Assembly (NCBI GenBank): GCA_030533445.1
Contig: CM060064.1
Location: forward strand, 3,038,916 to 3,102,915
Source of the DNA: Cyprinodon diabolis
Lineage: Eukaryota; Chordata; Actinopteri; Cyprinodontiformes; Cyprinodontidae
Length of the DNA: 64,000 nucleotides
Direction of reading: 5' to 3'
In this document: piece after piece, positions 1 through 15,981 of the stretch
Numbering within the stretch: the first letter of the stretch is position 1
Layout of the letters: every line of letters begins with the position of its first letter
Translations under genes and position numbers: made by a program
The notes under the pieces: model-generated
The model's database searches: none
The model's input: only the letters and a program-made list of their open reading frames with translations
Told to the model about the DNA's origin: nothing

Positions 1-3052
<3,052 letters not shown>

Positions 3053-3365
3053 TAGGTAGATGCCTCAGAGGTTGTCCAGCAAAATGGATTGAGTGGATTG
3101 GAAGTGATGCATACAATGAGTCTGTATGGTGCTGCTGCATGCTTCCATCTCCATTTGGTTTAGATTTCTCTCCCCACCTATCCTCAGCCTCATGGTCAGG
3201 TAGGTACACAAGCCAGAGTATTAGAGTATCTCGGTGATGAGAGAACAAGATGGCAAATTATTTAACGTACAAAAATGAAAATTAAATCCAGTATATACAG
3301 AACTAAATAGACAAATATTTGAATGTTAAAAATTTGTACTGTTCTGTATATGTATGGGACTGTTA

Positions 3366-4804
3366 TGCTGTGTTCACACCTGGCGCGTTCCGGACATCAA
3401 GCGTCAGGTTTACATGTAAAGTCTATCTATGGGGGGGTTGGGTGGTGGGGGGGAGGCTGGGTGTTCTTCTGGGTCCGAGCATCCCAGTGTGGCGCACTGG
3501 ATTTCAGTAAATCAAACTTTTGCTGACACTACCAGCAAGCTGTCATCACTGCTGCAAACATTCTGAAAATGAAGAATAAATAAAAGCTGGAATGATGGAT
3601 TGTTAAAACCTGCCGACAAAAAATACTGGATTGTATGTTCTGGTACTTGCAGTTTTTACTACAAACCTTAAAGGAAAAGTTCGGTCAAATTCAGAATCCA
3701 AACTTCTGAAAGTTCTTTAAATCTGAAATGATTCCATCCTGTTCAATAAATAATAAGTGTTTTTAATTCAGAGTAATTTTCATGTGAATGTGCTTTACTG
3801 GAGGCATCCATGTTTGTCAAAGAACACTACTGCCACCTACTGGTTAGTGACATTGTCACGGTGCGGTATCGGCTGTTGATCAAGTCCCAGTGCTGTATCT
3901 GGTGTTTGTCACAACGCGCTATTATCCAAGTCATCTTGAAAACATTCTTCTTCCAAATGTCGGCTACATATTACGTGTTTTTTCTCTGGCCAGAAGTTCG
4001 ATGGCAAATCTTCCCTCTTCACAAATCCGTCCGTGGATTTGTTTTTTTTCAACTTTTACCCGATGTATTCGAGCATCCAGCTGCCATGCACGTGGGCATT
4101 GTCAGTTTCACTATAGCTCTGGTGAATTTCAATGGTGAAGTCCTCTGGAAATCTTCAATAATTGTTGTTGATTGCAGATGTGTCTAGTAGTTCCCATTGA
4201 TTTAGCTTGTAAAGCGGGGAGAATGGCGCTAGGCTTACCGCACCGTGACGTCACTGCTGGAAGATGGCAGGAGGGAGGGGCTACTATATTTGGGCAAAAA
4301 TGGACGTTCCTGTTCCGTTTTTATTTTTTTTAATGATTAACCCTAACTTCATCAATCAACACAAACGTATTAGTTTTAGGTATAAATAATGATCCATTGA
4401 GCATTCCTTGCTGACCGGACTTTTCCTTTAAGAACTCTTTCTATTCTCTTCCATCCACTGTGAACGGCAGCAGGAAATCCCCCACAGTCTGGCAGCATCA
4501 GAGAGCTTTCAGCGGGGATTACCAGCGCTGCCTCCAAACAAGTACTGCATATTTTAGTGGGATAATAATCCAGATAAACTGATGAACAGAGGATGGTTAG
4601 AGGTGGACTTTCTTGCTGAAAAACATGTTAAAACAAATTTTCCAACTCAAAAGTTAAATAAAGCAAAGCTGCTCTCTAGTTTGAGCAGATAAACAACCAG
4701 AGCGTTGAGGAATGAAAGACACTGGGCCACCGTTTGATCCAGCAACCAAATTTCTGTGTTTGTGCGTTTTTGATGCCCCTAACGCTTTTGGTGTGAACGC
4801 AGCA
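3366..4804. mobile_element. PIF/Harbinger-like MITE with TTA target duplication
   Basis: The left end TGCTGTGTTCACACC and the right end GGTGTGAACGCAGCA are inverted repeats with one mismatch. TTA flanks both sides (3363-3365 and 4805-4807), which is the usual 3-bp target of PIF/Harbinger elements. About half of the length is a separate Kolobok-like element at 3672-4427. Without it the host element is about 680 bp and has no transposase, so it is non-autonomous. Confidence 0.75.
3672..4427 (-). mobile_element. Kolobok-like non-autonomous element, copy 1 (THAP relic)
   Basis: The element is 756 bp. Its ends AGGAAAAGTTCGGTCA and TGACCGGACTTTTCCT are 16-bp inverted repeats with one mismatch. TTAA lies at both edges (3668-3671 and 4428-4431). 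TTAA targets, RRG termini and a THAP-type transposase are the known marks of the Kolobok superfamily. The minus strand keeps both halves of a decayed THAP zinc finger: CMAAGCSNT (C-x4-C) near 4065-4095, and ICSQHL or a variant (C-x2-H) nearer 3955. The frame is broken between them and no transposase core remains. Confidence 0.8.
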
Positions 4805-5119
4805 TTAGATGGATGTTTGTTTTATCTAAAACAGTTTTAATTCTATCCTACAATTGATTTAATCTTATGTTGTTTAATGTATCCCTAAAAATTTTGTATT
4901 TATTTCAGTTTCACTGTTTTAGCTAATGGTTTGCAATCATAAACTTCTGCCAGAGTTTATTAATGTCATCTCCGAATTACAATGACCGTTATTATTTCCA
5001 TGAATGCATCATCAGTGATACAACTTCTCTCCATCAGCAGTTAATTAAAATAATGCTACTAGTTTTCTGCATATCTAATGTAGAGGTCTTAGTTTAAATT
5101 GCAGCATATTGTCTCAGGT

Positions 5120-5160
5120 AGTGAGGATACCTGCTGGGCTGACCAGCAGGTATCCTCACT
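5120..5160. repeat. Perfect 18-bp inverted repeat with 5-nt loop
   Basis: The arms 5120-5137 (AGTGAGGATACCTGCTGG) and 5143-5160 pair without mismatch around the loop GCTGA. It lies about 2.2 kb after the Q/R exon. In pre-mRNA it would form a stable hairpin. It is not part of any repeat family I see elsewhere in the window. A U-run terminator role does not apply in a eukaryotic intron. Its function is unknown. Confidence 0.85.
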
Positions 5161-7574
5161 GTGGAAGAAGCCTGGACAAGCATTTAATGTCTGCATGACA
5201 GAGTCCCTATCGACACTGTAGAGAGGCTCCCCTGTGTGGTGGCTTGGCATGCCCCCCTACCCCCCCAGAAATCTGTGGGACGTGCTGTTTGGTCTTGACG
5301 TTACCTTGGGTACATGACAGTCAGCCCCAACCAGGCGCTGTTTGGGTTCGAGCCGGTTGCTCTCTGTTTTCTGCTCGGGTTTCTGAAGTGGAACTGGATA
5401 AAAAGCTTGAGGATGGTAACATGGTCCACTTTGAGCTCTGGTGTGCGAACGGTGCAAGTCAACCTGCAGAGAAAGCGATGAGTTTTGCTCCAGTCCTGCC
5501 GGTTACTTTGATCTTTCCTCATAGGTTGAAGCGAATGGGCAGAGTGGGAAGCTGGTGGTAAAGTTAAGAAACTTGGATGAAAGTAAAGTTTAATTCTAAA
5601 CCAGCTAAAATAATCCTTTTGTATCATTTAAGATGATCAAACTTAGAAAAAAAATTAAAGATGTTTTTTAAACCCATAAAAGTATTATATCATAAATGAC
5701 TACATACGTCATTCGGTCAATTTATCAAAACTGTTCAACACATTTACTAAATTTAAGAAAAAATAATAACAATGCAGAAACAATTAAAAAAAGATGAATG
5801 CCTCTGTTGCCCCCTGCATTAACCTACGTTAACCCTGTATTTTCAGTGAGAAAGAGGCTAAAGTGTGTAAAGCTAGTTGATTTAGCTCTAGCCCTAATTC
5901 TGCTTCATCCATTATAGCTTTCAAGGCATTAGTTCAATCACCCAAAAAAAAAAAAGGTCAGTCACTCCATTGTTTCTGTCCTGCTTTCAGAGCAGTCTGT
6001 GCCTTCCAGCAGCAGTTATTAAGGTGAGGCAGCGTACACCCCGATTCCTGCAGGAAGCTAGAGTACCCAGAGAGAAACCAAGCATGCAAAGATAGAACAT
6101 GTGGAAGGGACTTGGATGGGATTAGAAACAAGGACCTTCTTTTTGGGCATTTCTGAGCAATCTAAGCTCCTCGGGATAAACTTTAAAAGACATGAACCGG
6201 ATCAAAGGGATCTGTTCTGTTTTGCTTTGCTGGAGTCCTGTTCTCTTTCCGAGTCATACTGGCTGTAGAGATAACAAAAAGACGCAGGCGCCGTTATTCC
6301 TGTGGCAAATATAACTGTAAACACTGTACTATCAACTAACTGTCAACATTTAAACAAGACAGAACCTGTACAAGCTTTGTACACACAGTCAGCTTATAGC
6401 ACATACAGGTGAGTTTCCCTGGGATTGCGGAGAACAGTGTGCTTCATCTAATCTGCTTCTCCAGTGTCTGGAACAGCAGCGCATTGTTAGCCATCCCTTT
6501 CCTTGCATTTTCAACCCCCCTCCCAGTCAGCTCACTCAGGGGACGATAGGAGAGAGAGTTTGATGAGAACTGAGGGAGCAAATGGAGGATCAGAGCACAG
6601 AGTTCTTAACCTTGTATCTTCTACTCTATCAGCTTTCCCTCAAACCACCTGCCTTCACCTCCTTAAGCTGCTTGAGTATAAAAATGATGATATAGGGCAT
6701 ACTTACTTATAACACCTTCACACTCACTGGCTCAGTCAGATATCCTCATTTATGAGCTGCATATTCTTTCCAAATAGTTTGAACTCAACCAGCACTTAAA
6801 TGGAACTGATAGGTAAAATTGACAATAAAAAAATGATGAATGAAGCTAAATATGATCAATCTGTGAAAACTATAAAAAAAAAACCTCTGTACACATTAGA
6901 AACATTTAGCCTTCTTATTTCTAATGTGAACCTTTTACCATCTAAGGCTAATCTAATCTAAGATTAATTTCAATCCTTGGTTCAAAGTAAGGTTTAACAA
7001 TTAATTGGATTAATCAATTATTGAAATAGTTTTCAACTAATTTAGTTATCAATTAATTGTTAACTTTATATTAACGAGTATAGAGACTGTAAAATATGCT
7101 TTTAGCTGACAGAGAAATCCAATTAGAGCAGTAATTCGGTCAAAATTATAAGAGAAATATGTAATATATTTTGCATTTACGATAAAAATTGTCAATATTC
7201 TCTATTTCGAGCTCCTCAAGTGGAAAGGTTTTAGTTTCCCCTGGTTTCATTTTAAATCTTCCATAAACGAAGAAATAATTGATAGATTAATCGATTTGCA
7301 GAAAATGGTTAGTTGCAGTGGTTCAGAAGAGGTACTTTAGTGAAATAAGCAGTTGTACGAAAAACCGTTTTGTCGTAAAACTATATCAACAATGCAATTT
7401 TCAACTATTTAACAGATGGTTTGTGTCTGATCTGACTCCATTCAGCTTATGCTCTGTAACGGCTCCGCTGGTTCTTGATCATTTGAACGCATGAATGAAC
7501 CAAGAGCCAATCCAGCAAATGTTTACCTGTAGAAGAGGCATAGCCTGATGGACATGGCTTTATTCGGTCAATAA

Positions 7575-8015
<441 letters not shown>

Positions 8016-8237
8016 TGAAAAAGACTAACAGTAAACATATTGAGTAAAATCTTTAACTTAAGTCAAAGTTAAAAGTAAAGATTCTACGTTTTTCATAAGT
8101 ATGAGATAAAAGAATGACGTTTTTACCTTTAATAATAGATAATAACTTAAATACTATTCAATGCATACAAATGATGTTAATTTTACTCTCTAATTTTAGA
8201 GAACATAAATCTGACTAAGTTGGTCTAGTTTAGTTCT

Positions 8238-9104
8238 TGTCATGATTTATCTACAGCTCAGACCCACATGCAGTGAAGCCCAACAGAGAGACAGAGTAAA
8301 AGTTCAACGGGTTTTATTGAAGAGTATGTTGAGTTCAGTGCAGAGTTCCTCCGAACTCTGCTCGGCCGGGAACTGGAAGACGAGGGGAAGACGGACTGTT
8401 AGATTCAGGCTCAGTGGGAAATTGGAGTTGTTAATCTTGAAGGAGAGGATTTGTTGCCACTCACTTTTCCAGAGAAGAAGAGACACGTAGACTCCAGTCT
8501 GTGTGTTGGTCTTCCAGGGTTTGGTTGATTTGGTGGAGGGTGGAACAGGGTTTACCCAGAACTCGGACGGAGTGGAATGATGCAGCCGCTGGTTGCAACT
8601 CAGTTTTCCTGTGGTGAAGATGACTTCCTTACTCAGAGAGTGATCTCAGCGTGCTCAAGGGTGGCTGGATCCAAACCTCCTGTTTTGAATCCGTCGCTCA
8701 GTGTAAGACTCAGTTGATCCCACTTGGGAGAAGGTGGTCCGAAAAGGTCCAGTCTGCAGAAAGGCTTCCTGCCGAAAGGCAAAAACAAACAAAGTTTAGT
8801 CTCAGGGAGAAAACAAGAGCTCAGTATAACCTAATGTGATCTCAGCTTGGCTAGAGAACTAAAACTCAGGATACAAAAACTCAGATTAGACTCAGCATAA
8901 ACAAGGCTTGGCTAGAGTACCCCAAACTGGCAAACACTCTGGCGTCGAAGTAGTGGCAACCAGCAGCTTAAGAGCAGTCCGTGATGAGGCAACAGCTTGC
9001 AGGTGTGTGAGGAGGCGAACCGGAGCCAGGCGCCTCCTGGTGGTGGAAGGGAGAAACACAAAAGACAAGACAAACAGACGAACACAAAAACTGGGATCCT
9101 GACA
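8238..9104 (-). mobile_element. Solo LTR with 5-bp target duplication
   Basis: The element is 867 bp, begins TGTCA and ends TGACA, and is flanked by GTTCT on both sides (8233-8237 and 9105-9109). Read on the minus strand it starts TGTCAGGATCC and has a polyadenylation hexamer AATAAA (complement of 8313-8318) about 75 bp before its 3' end, as expected for an LTR. No primer-binding site or internal genes are present, so it is a recombination-derived solo LTR or similar. The superfamily is not determined. Confidence 0.8.
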
Positions 9105-11068
9105 GTTCTGAATTCAAGTTTGTGATAGGATAGTATAAATTAAACTGAAGATGCGCAGCTGAATGCTTTTTAAAGCTCTGATATTTATCACAGCACCGAA
9201 GCTGCTAAACGTTTAGAAGTGAAAATAGAATCATCAACATGTAAATTAATAACGTTATAAAGGTGAAATTGATGAGGAAAGTCTTGCAGCTCAGGATCGG
9301 ATCTGTTATCTGCAGTGTTTTAGTAAAGATACTACGAAAAGCTACCCGAGTAAAGTAACTTTGCATGCACTACAAACAAGCTTTCCCTCTTGCCTTACAT
9401 ACTTTAGTCAGTTTAAAGAAATTCATGTGCATAAAAAATTATTTTCCAACATTGAGTTTATTTATTTATTCCATTTAATTTGTACAACGGAGTATTAGGG
9501 CCAGGCTAGAGATCTCTTTTTAAATACAAGAGTTTAAATCATAACATGATAATGAAAATATCATAATAAAAATGATATGATTATATTACAAGAATGAAGT
9601 AGTATTTTATAACATTCCCTAAAATGAGGAATGTCGAGCATCTTGGGAAGTTATACTTTTGCATCAGTTTCACAAATAAGGAAATATTCAGTCTATTAGC
9701 GCCAGCATCACATTATTATCAGTATATTCTGGTCTTAGCATGCTCGAAGCTTTCTTTCTGAAACGGGTTTTGGTATGAAACTTAGATTTAGGACTTTATT
9801 CTTGTAATGTTACAATTTTATTCTTTTAAAAATTACAACTTTATTCTCATAATATTATGACTTTACTCTCGTATTAAAAAAAAAAAAAAATCTCTTGCCT
9901 GGCCTGATACTCCATCGTAAATTTGAGGGGGAAAAAAAACAACAGAAAACATAAAGCTTCAACATAATTAAAAAGTCAGGCACCAAAATGTTCGCAGGAC
10001 AAGTTTCATTTGGGAATCATGACTTTTACCAAACTAAAACTGTCTGCAAAGCTGTAAATATCTGTTCTTTGATTATTTCAGAGTCCAAAGACGAAAATGC
10101 TCGATCAGAGACTCAATAAAAAGTTTGAGCATTTCCCAACACTGGAATTAAAGAGTAAATCCCCCTGCACCCATTTTCCTAACATAAGCCGGTTGATAAA
10201 TGGGAACCTTTGTCTCTTTTTTCACATTGCTTGCTTTATTGTTGCCCCTCAAGTGGTTTTATCATAGGTAGGTCAATGCATCACAAAGGGCTGAGTTTGC
10301 TATTTTCAGCTGGATATGCAGCAGTCATTAGCTATTCGGTTCACAATTACTGTCTGATCTGTCAGATTTATTAGACCATGTTAATAAATGCTGCTTCCTC
10401 TGAAATGCCGTGGAATCTAGAACGCTGCATGTTTAAAGCAGCTTTACACATTAATCTGGTGATATGAAGACAGTAAAAAATGAATAAATAAAGATATCTC
10501 TGTATCGACTGTGATCCTCTACAGAAAATCTCAATACACTGCTAAAGCTGATCTAACTATGCAGTAAAAATGAATTAAATGTCTATATTTGCCCCTAGTT
10601 TGAGCAGCTAAACAAGACAATCTGCCACTGAAATGAGTATTTCTTTCCTTAGAATAAGATAATTACATATTCTACACTTGAAATACAATATTCTTTTAAG
10701 GGAAAATTAACAGTTTTTTAAATGACATTTTAATTATTTGAAGTGTACAGCTGAGAGCACCAAACACTACCTAACTGAGTTATAATCCTGTGGCTATGAA
10801 AACCAAATCTTTAAGAACCAGTTAGCATCAGGCTTTAGCGCCAGCCGGCCTTATATTAGGTTCAGTTCCATTCTACAGAAGCGGTTTTAAAACGAAGCAA
10901 AGCTTTTTTTTTTACTCATACACATAATTATGAAAGTTACAGTGAGGTTTGGATCTGCTCACCTCTGAACGATGGGAGCCGGATACCAGAAGAGAGCCTT
11001 TTGTTTTCCCCAGTTGCTTGGCTCTATTATTAAAAACACAATAAGATTGAAGCTGCAGTGTTTATTAA

Positions 11069-11316
11069 AGGAAATGTTCAGTCAGCAAGAAATAATCAAT
11101 GTTTTCAAGATGACTTGGATAATAGCGCGTTGTGACAAACACCAGATACAGCACTGGGACTTGATCAACAGCCGATACGCACCGTGACGTCACTAACCAG
11201 TAGGAGGCAGTAGTGTTCTTTGACAAACATGGATGCCTCCAGTAAAGCACATTCACATGAAAATTACTCTGAATTAGATTGAAGAAGTTTGAATTCTGAA
11301 TATGAACGGACTTTAG
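11069..11316 (+). mobile_element. Kolobok-like element, copy 2 (internally deleted)
   Basis: The copy starts AGGAAATGTTCAGTCAGC after TTAA (11065-11068). It then jumps from the AATAATCAAT end segment straight to GTTTTCAAGATGACTTGG, losing most of the interior seen in the other copies, and ends TGAACGGACTTT near 11316. The right TTAA has decayed. The remaining middle part is the end of the THAP-relic region, in plus orientation like copies 3 and 5. Confidence 0.75.
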
Positions 11317-12642
11317 AAGCCAGAAGCTTCAGACTAAACAAAAACATTAAGGAAAGTTCAAACCTTCAGGTCACCAATCAGAGGGAGAGAAAGTTGGGCT
11401 GGATCATCACTTGGGAGGAAATGCAAACCGTGGCAAAAGACCAGAAATTAGGTCGATACTATTATGAATTATTCTTGTATTAATGAATTTTATGGTTAAA
11501 TATTTTATTTTCGCTTTACTTTTTTCATTACTTTGACACTCCTGAAACCTTTCCATTTGTTCATCATTTATAAACTTGGTGAACTTTCTGTATTTGAACA
11601 TTGTGTAAAAAGTGAATTAAAAGTCTATTTGATAAGAAACTTTAGCTAAATAGACTTGCTTACTTATTTTAAGTGCAGTGTGAATGATTATATTATTCTA
11701 TTTCATTACTTCTAATACTATTACCCCTCAAATTAAGGGTAAATACACTCATTGCATTTCATGTCTTCAAGTTATTTTGTTATTTGAAGATTTGCAGTAT
11801 AACAGGTCTCCACTAGGTGGTATATATTTGCTAAGTAAAACATCAGTAGACTTTTATTTCTGATGATGTTCATAACAAAAAACATCTTGCCATTAATTAT
11901 CATTTGGATTTAGATCTGGGCTGTGGCTGGGCCACACCAATATGCTTTGACTTAGACCTTTCAGTTCTAAACTTTTATCTCTGCTTAGGATCAATGGGCC
12001 TCATGCAAGAAGCTATCATACAGCAAATTAATCCTTTAATCATTTATATGAATGATTTAGGAGAAAATGCAGCAATCACAGTTTTCTCCAATTTATGATC
12101 TTATCTCAGGTACCAGCAAATTTTCTGAGTTCTCCAGACTGACCTACGAGTCTTCCACAATCCCTCATCTGTTAGCCAAAACCACTTTTTCACTAAATTA
12201 TCACAATTATTGTTACTTAGAAGCAGTTGGCCACTTTTTTAGGCCGCATCATTTTATATTATGCAGCTCTGCAATTATAAATAACATTTTTATTGGCTGA
12301 TGGCAGAATGATCTGAACTACAGCTGTAACTGGCTTGACGGTATCCTCTGGTTTGATTTATTGTCATTTTATCGAAAGGAAGGAAATGCATGGACTCTAT
12401 GTGAGATCATGTGACTATTAAAATAACATCTGGAACAGGAAATGGAAAGAAATTTAAAATAAAATTCAGCAACTTGCTGCTTGAAACTCTTCTAACGGTC
12501 AGACTTGGTTTCATTTCCCTTCATGGTAGCTCAGTGACTTATTATTATTACCCTAGATATGGATGTTTGGGTTTGGGTCTGTCTGAAACATTGACATTTA
12601 TTCTAGTTTCATCTTTAACATTTTTACGTTTATGTACAGTGG

Positions 12643-12777
12643 TAGCCATTCAAAATTTCCCAACTTTCCTTGATGGGTCCTTGGCCGGTCCCCTATAATT
12701 CCTTTTTAAACATCAATCTTTGTACTAAAATGTTCTTTCTGTCATGGTTTGTGGACATTAAGATCTAAAGAGAAGCG
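12643..12777. repeat. Unclassified dispersed repeat, copy 1
   Basis: The run from GTAGCCATTCAAAATTTCCC to GACATTAAGATCTAAA reappears in the same orientation at 41171-41311 with about 90 percent agreement by eye. No target duplication or coding content is visible. It marks a mobile or duplicated sequence I cannot name. Confidence 0.6.
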
Positions 12778-13299
12778 CCATCTCCTGGTCAGACCCTGTA
12801 ATTCAGTGAAACGGAGGAGTCAGAGTAAAGAAATATGCAAGAGGGGGTCACTGCAGTGGCTGGAAGTTTGAGGGGATTTTGCTGGGAGTTGCAGGGAAGT
12901 GGGCTGCCATTCTGCTGGCCTTTGACAGGGAAGGGCCATTTTGAGATGGATGCTGCTGTATGAGAGATGGAAAGTAGATAAAAGGATGATAGACGTGCTC
13001 TGGAGGACAGTTCATGTGTTTTATTGTGTTGGTCATTGGAGAATTCATTGAATATTTACATCATATGTTGCACCTCCGGCCTCCATCAATAGTTTTCATT
13101 GACTGTTTTTGATTAGCATTATTGAATTGATTGAAATTATTAGCATTTTTATATATGATTTTTTTAATACTTCTGTAACAGTGCAACAACGTCATTTACA
13201 AGTCTCTCTTCTTTGCCTTCACAGCCAATTCTGTGAATGAACATGCGTGCAAAGTTGCGAACTTATACGGCATTACTGGTAAAAATGTAGATTTACATT

Positions 13300-14030
13300 T
13301 CTTAGACTTTGTCATTTTGCATGCACAGAGTTTATACCAAAAGAAATTCCATTGCATACAGCTTACAACAGTGAAATGAGCAGCTTACATCCGTGTAACA
13401 GTGAAATGAATATCACCATTTATAGTGCAGCAGTGATCAGGAATGTAAACAGTGTAGGAGAAAAGAAACCAGTTTAAAAATAATAGTGCAAAATGACATT
13501 AATATGGAAAGGTTCAGTGCAGTGCAAAATGCAGTAGAACATTGAGTTGTGTTCTATTTAAAGGGATTATAAAAGTTCAGCACGTTTCTTGTGCAATATA
13601 GTTTTGCTAGTATGATGCAGAGTCCAGTTTAGAGGTCAACTATTCAACAGTCTAATGGCAGCAGGAAAAAAAAGCTGTTGCAGAACCTGCTGGTCCTGCA
13701 TTGAATGCTGTGAAGCCTCTTCCCAGAGGGCAGCAGGGAGAACAGTCCATGGTGGGGGGGTGAGGGGTCATTGATGATGTCACGGGCTCGGGACACGCAG
13801 CGCTGGGTTGAAATGTCTTTAATGGAGGGAAGAGGAGCCCCCATGATCCTCTCTGCTGTTCTCACCTTCTTCCAGTCTGAGGCGCTGCAGCCTCCACACC
13901 ACACAGTGAGACAGCTGCTCAGAACGCTCTCTATGGTGCTTCTGGAGAACGTGGGGAGGATGGGGGGGCAGGTGGGCTCTCCTCATCCTCTGTAGGAAGT
14001 ACAGTACATTTCTTCGGAACCCGCGCTCTC
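13300..14030 (-). mobile_element. Non-LTR retrotransposon 3' end with RT C-terminal remnant
   Basis: On the minus strand, 13904-13644 codes for 86 residues that match the C-terminal tail of fish LINE reverse transcriptases: CSASDWKKVRTAERI, then GAPLPSIKDI, then SRARDIINDPS, then LFSLLPSGKRLHS and a basic end before the stop. The RT catalytic core is absent, so the copy is 5'-truncated. Sequence on to about 13300 looks like its 3' untranslated part. The ends are approximate. The clade is not settled from this fragment. Confidence 0.7.
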
Positions 14031-14538
14031 TTAAGCACAGGTGGACTGAATCAGGCTTACTTTAGGATCATTTACTGAGGTTGTGAACGTTTTTTTAATC
14101 AGATGTGAGCCATTTGTTGGAGCCAACGCCAGGAGAAAAAAGGAAGAGAAGTTTACGACAAGAATACGAGAATGTTGTTGCGTGAGGTCTATTGTCTCCC
14201 TGAAACTTATACCTCCATCACCGTTTCAATAGGTTTTCTCATAGGGTTGCCGTTCATTAAGTCCCATCCAACTTCCCTTCACACTCATTTTTTCTATGTC
14301 TGCTGAAAGAAACAGTGGTACCGAGCGACACTATCATGTCTAATGGTGGAAATAGGGTCATAGCCTGAATCTGAACTCCTGTACGAACTTTTAATGTTTT
14401 ATGATATTAAAGTTTTCTAAACTAAACTAGATTGACCTGAACATAACTTAAGACAAACTACAATCTGGACTCCTCCTTCAAAGCTACTCTGGGACTCCTG
14501 GCGGTTACACAGATAACAGCCTTTCTAATTTAAATCCA

Positions 14539-14735
14539 TTCAGTTATCTTGATAGCACCAATTGACAGCACATGTCATCTCGAAGCACTTTACAGAAACA
14601 ATTCTGCTAGATCATCCAGTCAGATTGGTTCACAGTTTTCTAGCTAAGGAAAACCAGCTGTTTGCATCGACTCATTGACTCTTCAGCAATCCCTCACACA
14701 AAGCATGCTCATAGTGTCAGTGGAGAGGAAAAACT
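14539..14735 (-). mobile_element. L2/CR1-like LINE 3' end, fragment a
   Basis: This is a diverged partial copy of the family described at 28801-29265. It keeps ATAGCACCAATTGACAGCAC, CATGTCATCT, AAGCACTTTACAG, and AAGCATGCT...GTGGAGAGGAAAAACT. It lacks the upstream part. Orientation is antisense to grik2. Confidence 0.75.
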
Positions 14736-15981
14736 GATTTTAACATCTGACTTAAATGAATATATTCACCCCAAAAGATTTTTCATAGAGTTATTGTCTA
14801 GAAATGTCTCTATACTGCAGCGTTTTGTCCAATAGTAGTATTTGATGTAAGAGCTCTTTTTGGCTAGATCACTGCCATTAAAACTCTCTGTTTCTGTAAA
14901 AAAAGATTCTTCCCTCCTAAGCATCTATTTTTCTGATATTCACTATTCTCTGCTATGATTTCCTCATAATTTTGCCTTTTCCTCCAGTATTTTCTGTGTT
15001 TTCTGAGGTCCTTTGTCCTGCACCATTGGATGTGTCTCTGGCTCAACACACCTGAGTCAAATAATCAGGTCATTAGCAGGACTCTGGGGAACTTGACTGC
15101 ATACTGCAGAAGTAAATTAGCCATCTGATTCAGGTGTGGGCGCAGAGACACATCTAACATTTGCATGATGCCGGACCTCAGGTTGTGGAACTGAGGAACT
15201 TTATCCTTAATTGTTCCTTTATATAGCTCAAGGAAATTAGAGATTATTCATTATATATCAGTTGTTGTAGGGAAATGAAATATTTCATAAGCAAACAACA
15301 CTAAAACTTAAATATTTTAAAAAGTATCTCTTTCGAGTAATTACCTCTCCAAATGCCTTCCAATGGGGTTGAATGGCACAGAAACCCAAGACATGACTGT
15401 TAAATTAGGTGTTCATTATGTGGCAAGGTACCCAACAGAAGGCCGAGGCGGGACTTGATCCCCAGAATTCCCTTGGCTAAGGATGATCAGTCGGAGGTGT
15501 AGTGAAAGTTCCCCACGTCACTGTCCCTCTCTTTCCCATGCATGTTGTCATGCTCCATGCACACTGCCATAGCACATGGATCCTGCCAGCAATGCCAGAG
15601 GGCCTGGGCAGGACCCCATCCCCAGACTCCCAGGTGAAAGTCAAAAGGTTATCCCCCTGGCCAAGTAAGCAAGGCATAGTCAGTCGGAGGCATAGTGACA
15701 GGACACTCGTATTGTGCTCCTATTAATCAAAAAATAGTAATATTGCTCAAGCTCTTCTCGCGCTTCAAGTAGCTCAGAGCAGAGCAAGACGGGAGGAACC
15801 AGGGGGGATGTGGGCGTTGTTTTGCTAAAGGGGTAAGGATTCTGGGGGTGACAAAACTGCTTTACAGATGAAGGCAGGATCATCTAAAGCAGAGGTCATC
15901 GATTAGCGGGCCGGACCCACCTGCTGGCTAATCTGGACCAAACTTGATTAAAAACATTTATAAATAACCCTAACCTATGTT

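Noticed and set aside
3127..3147. GTGCTGCTGCATGC as a possible editing complement of the Q/R exon
   Set aside because: Only about eight contiguous bases match the exon complement. This is too short to claim without folding.
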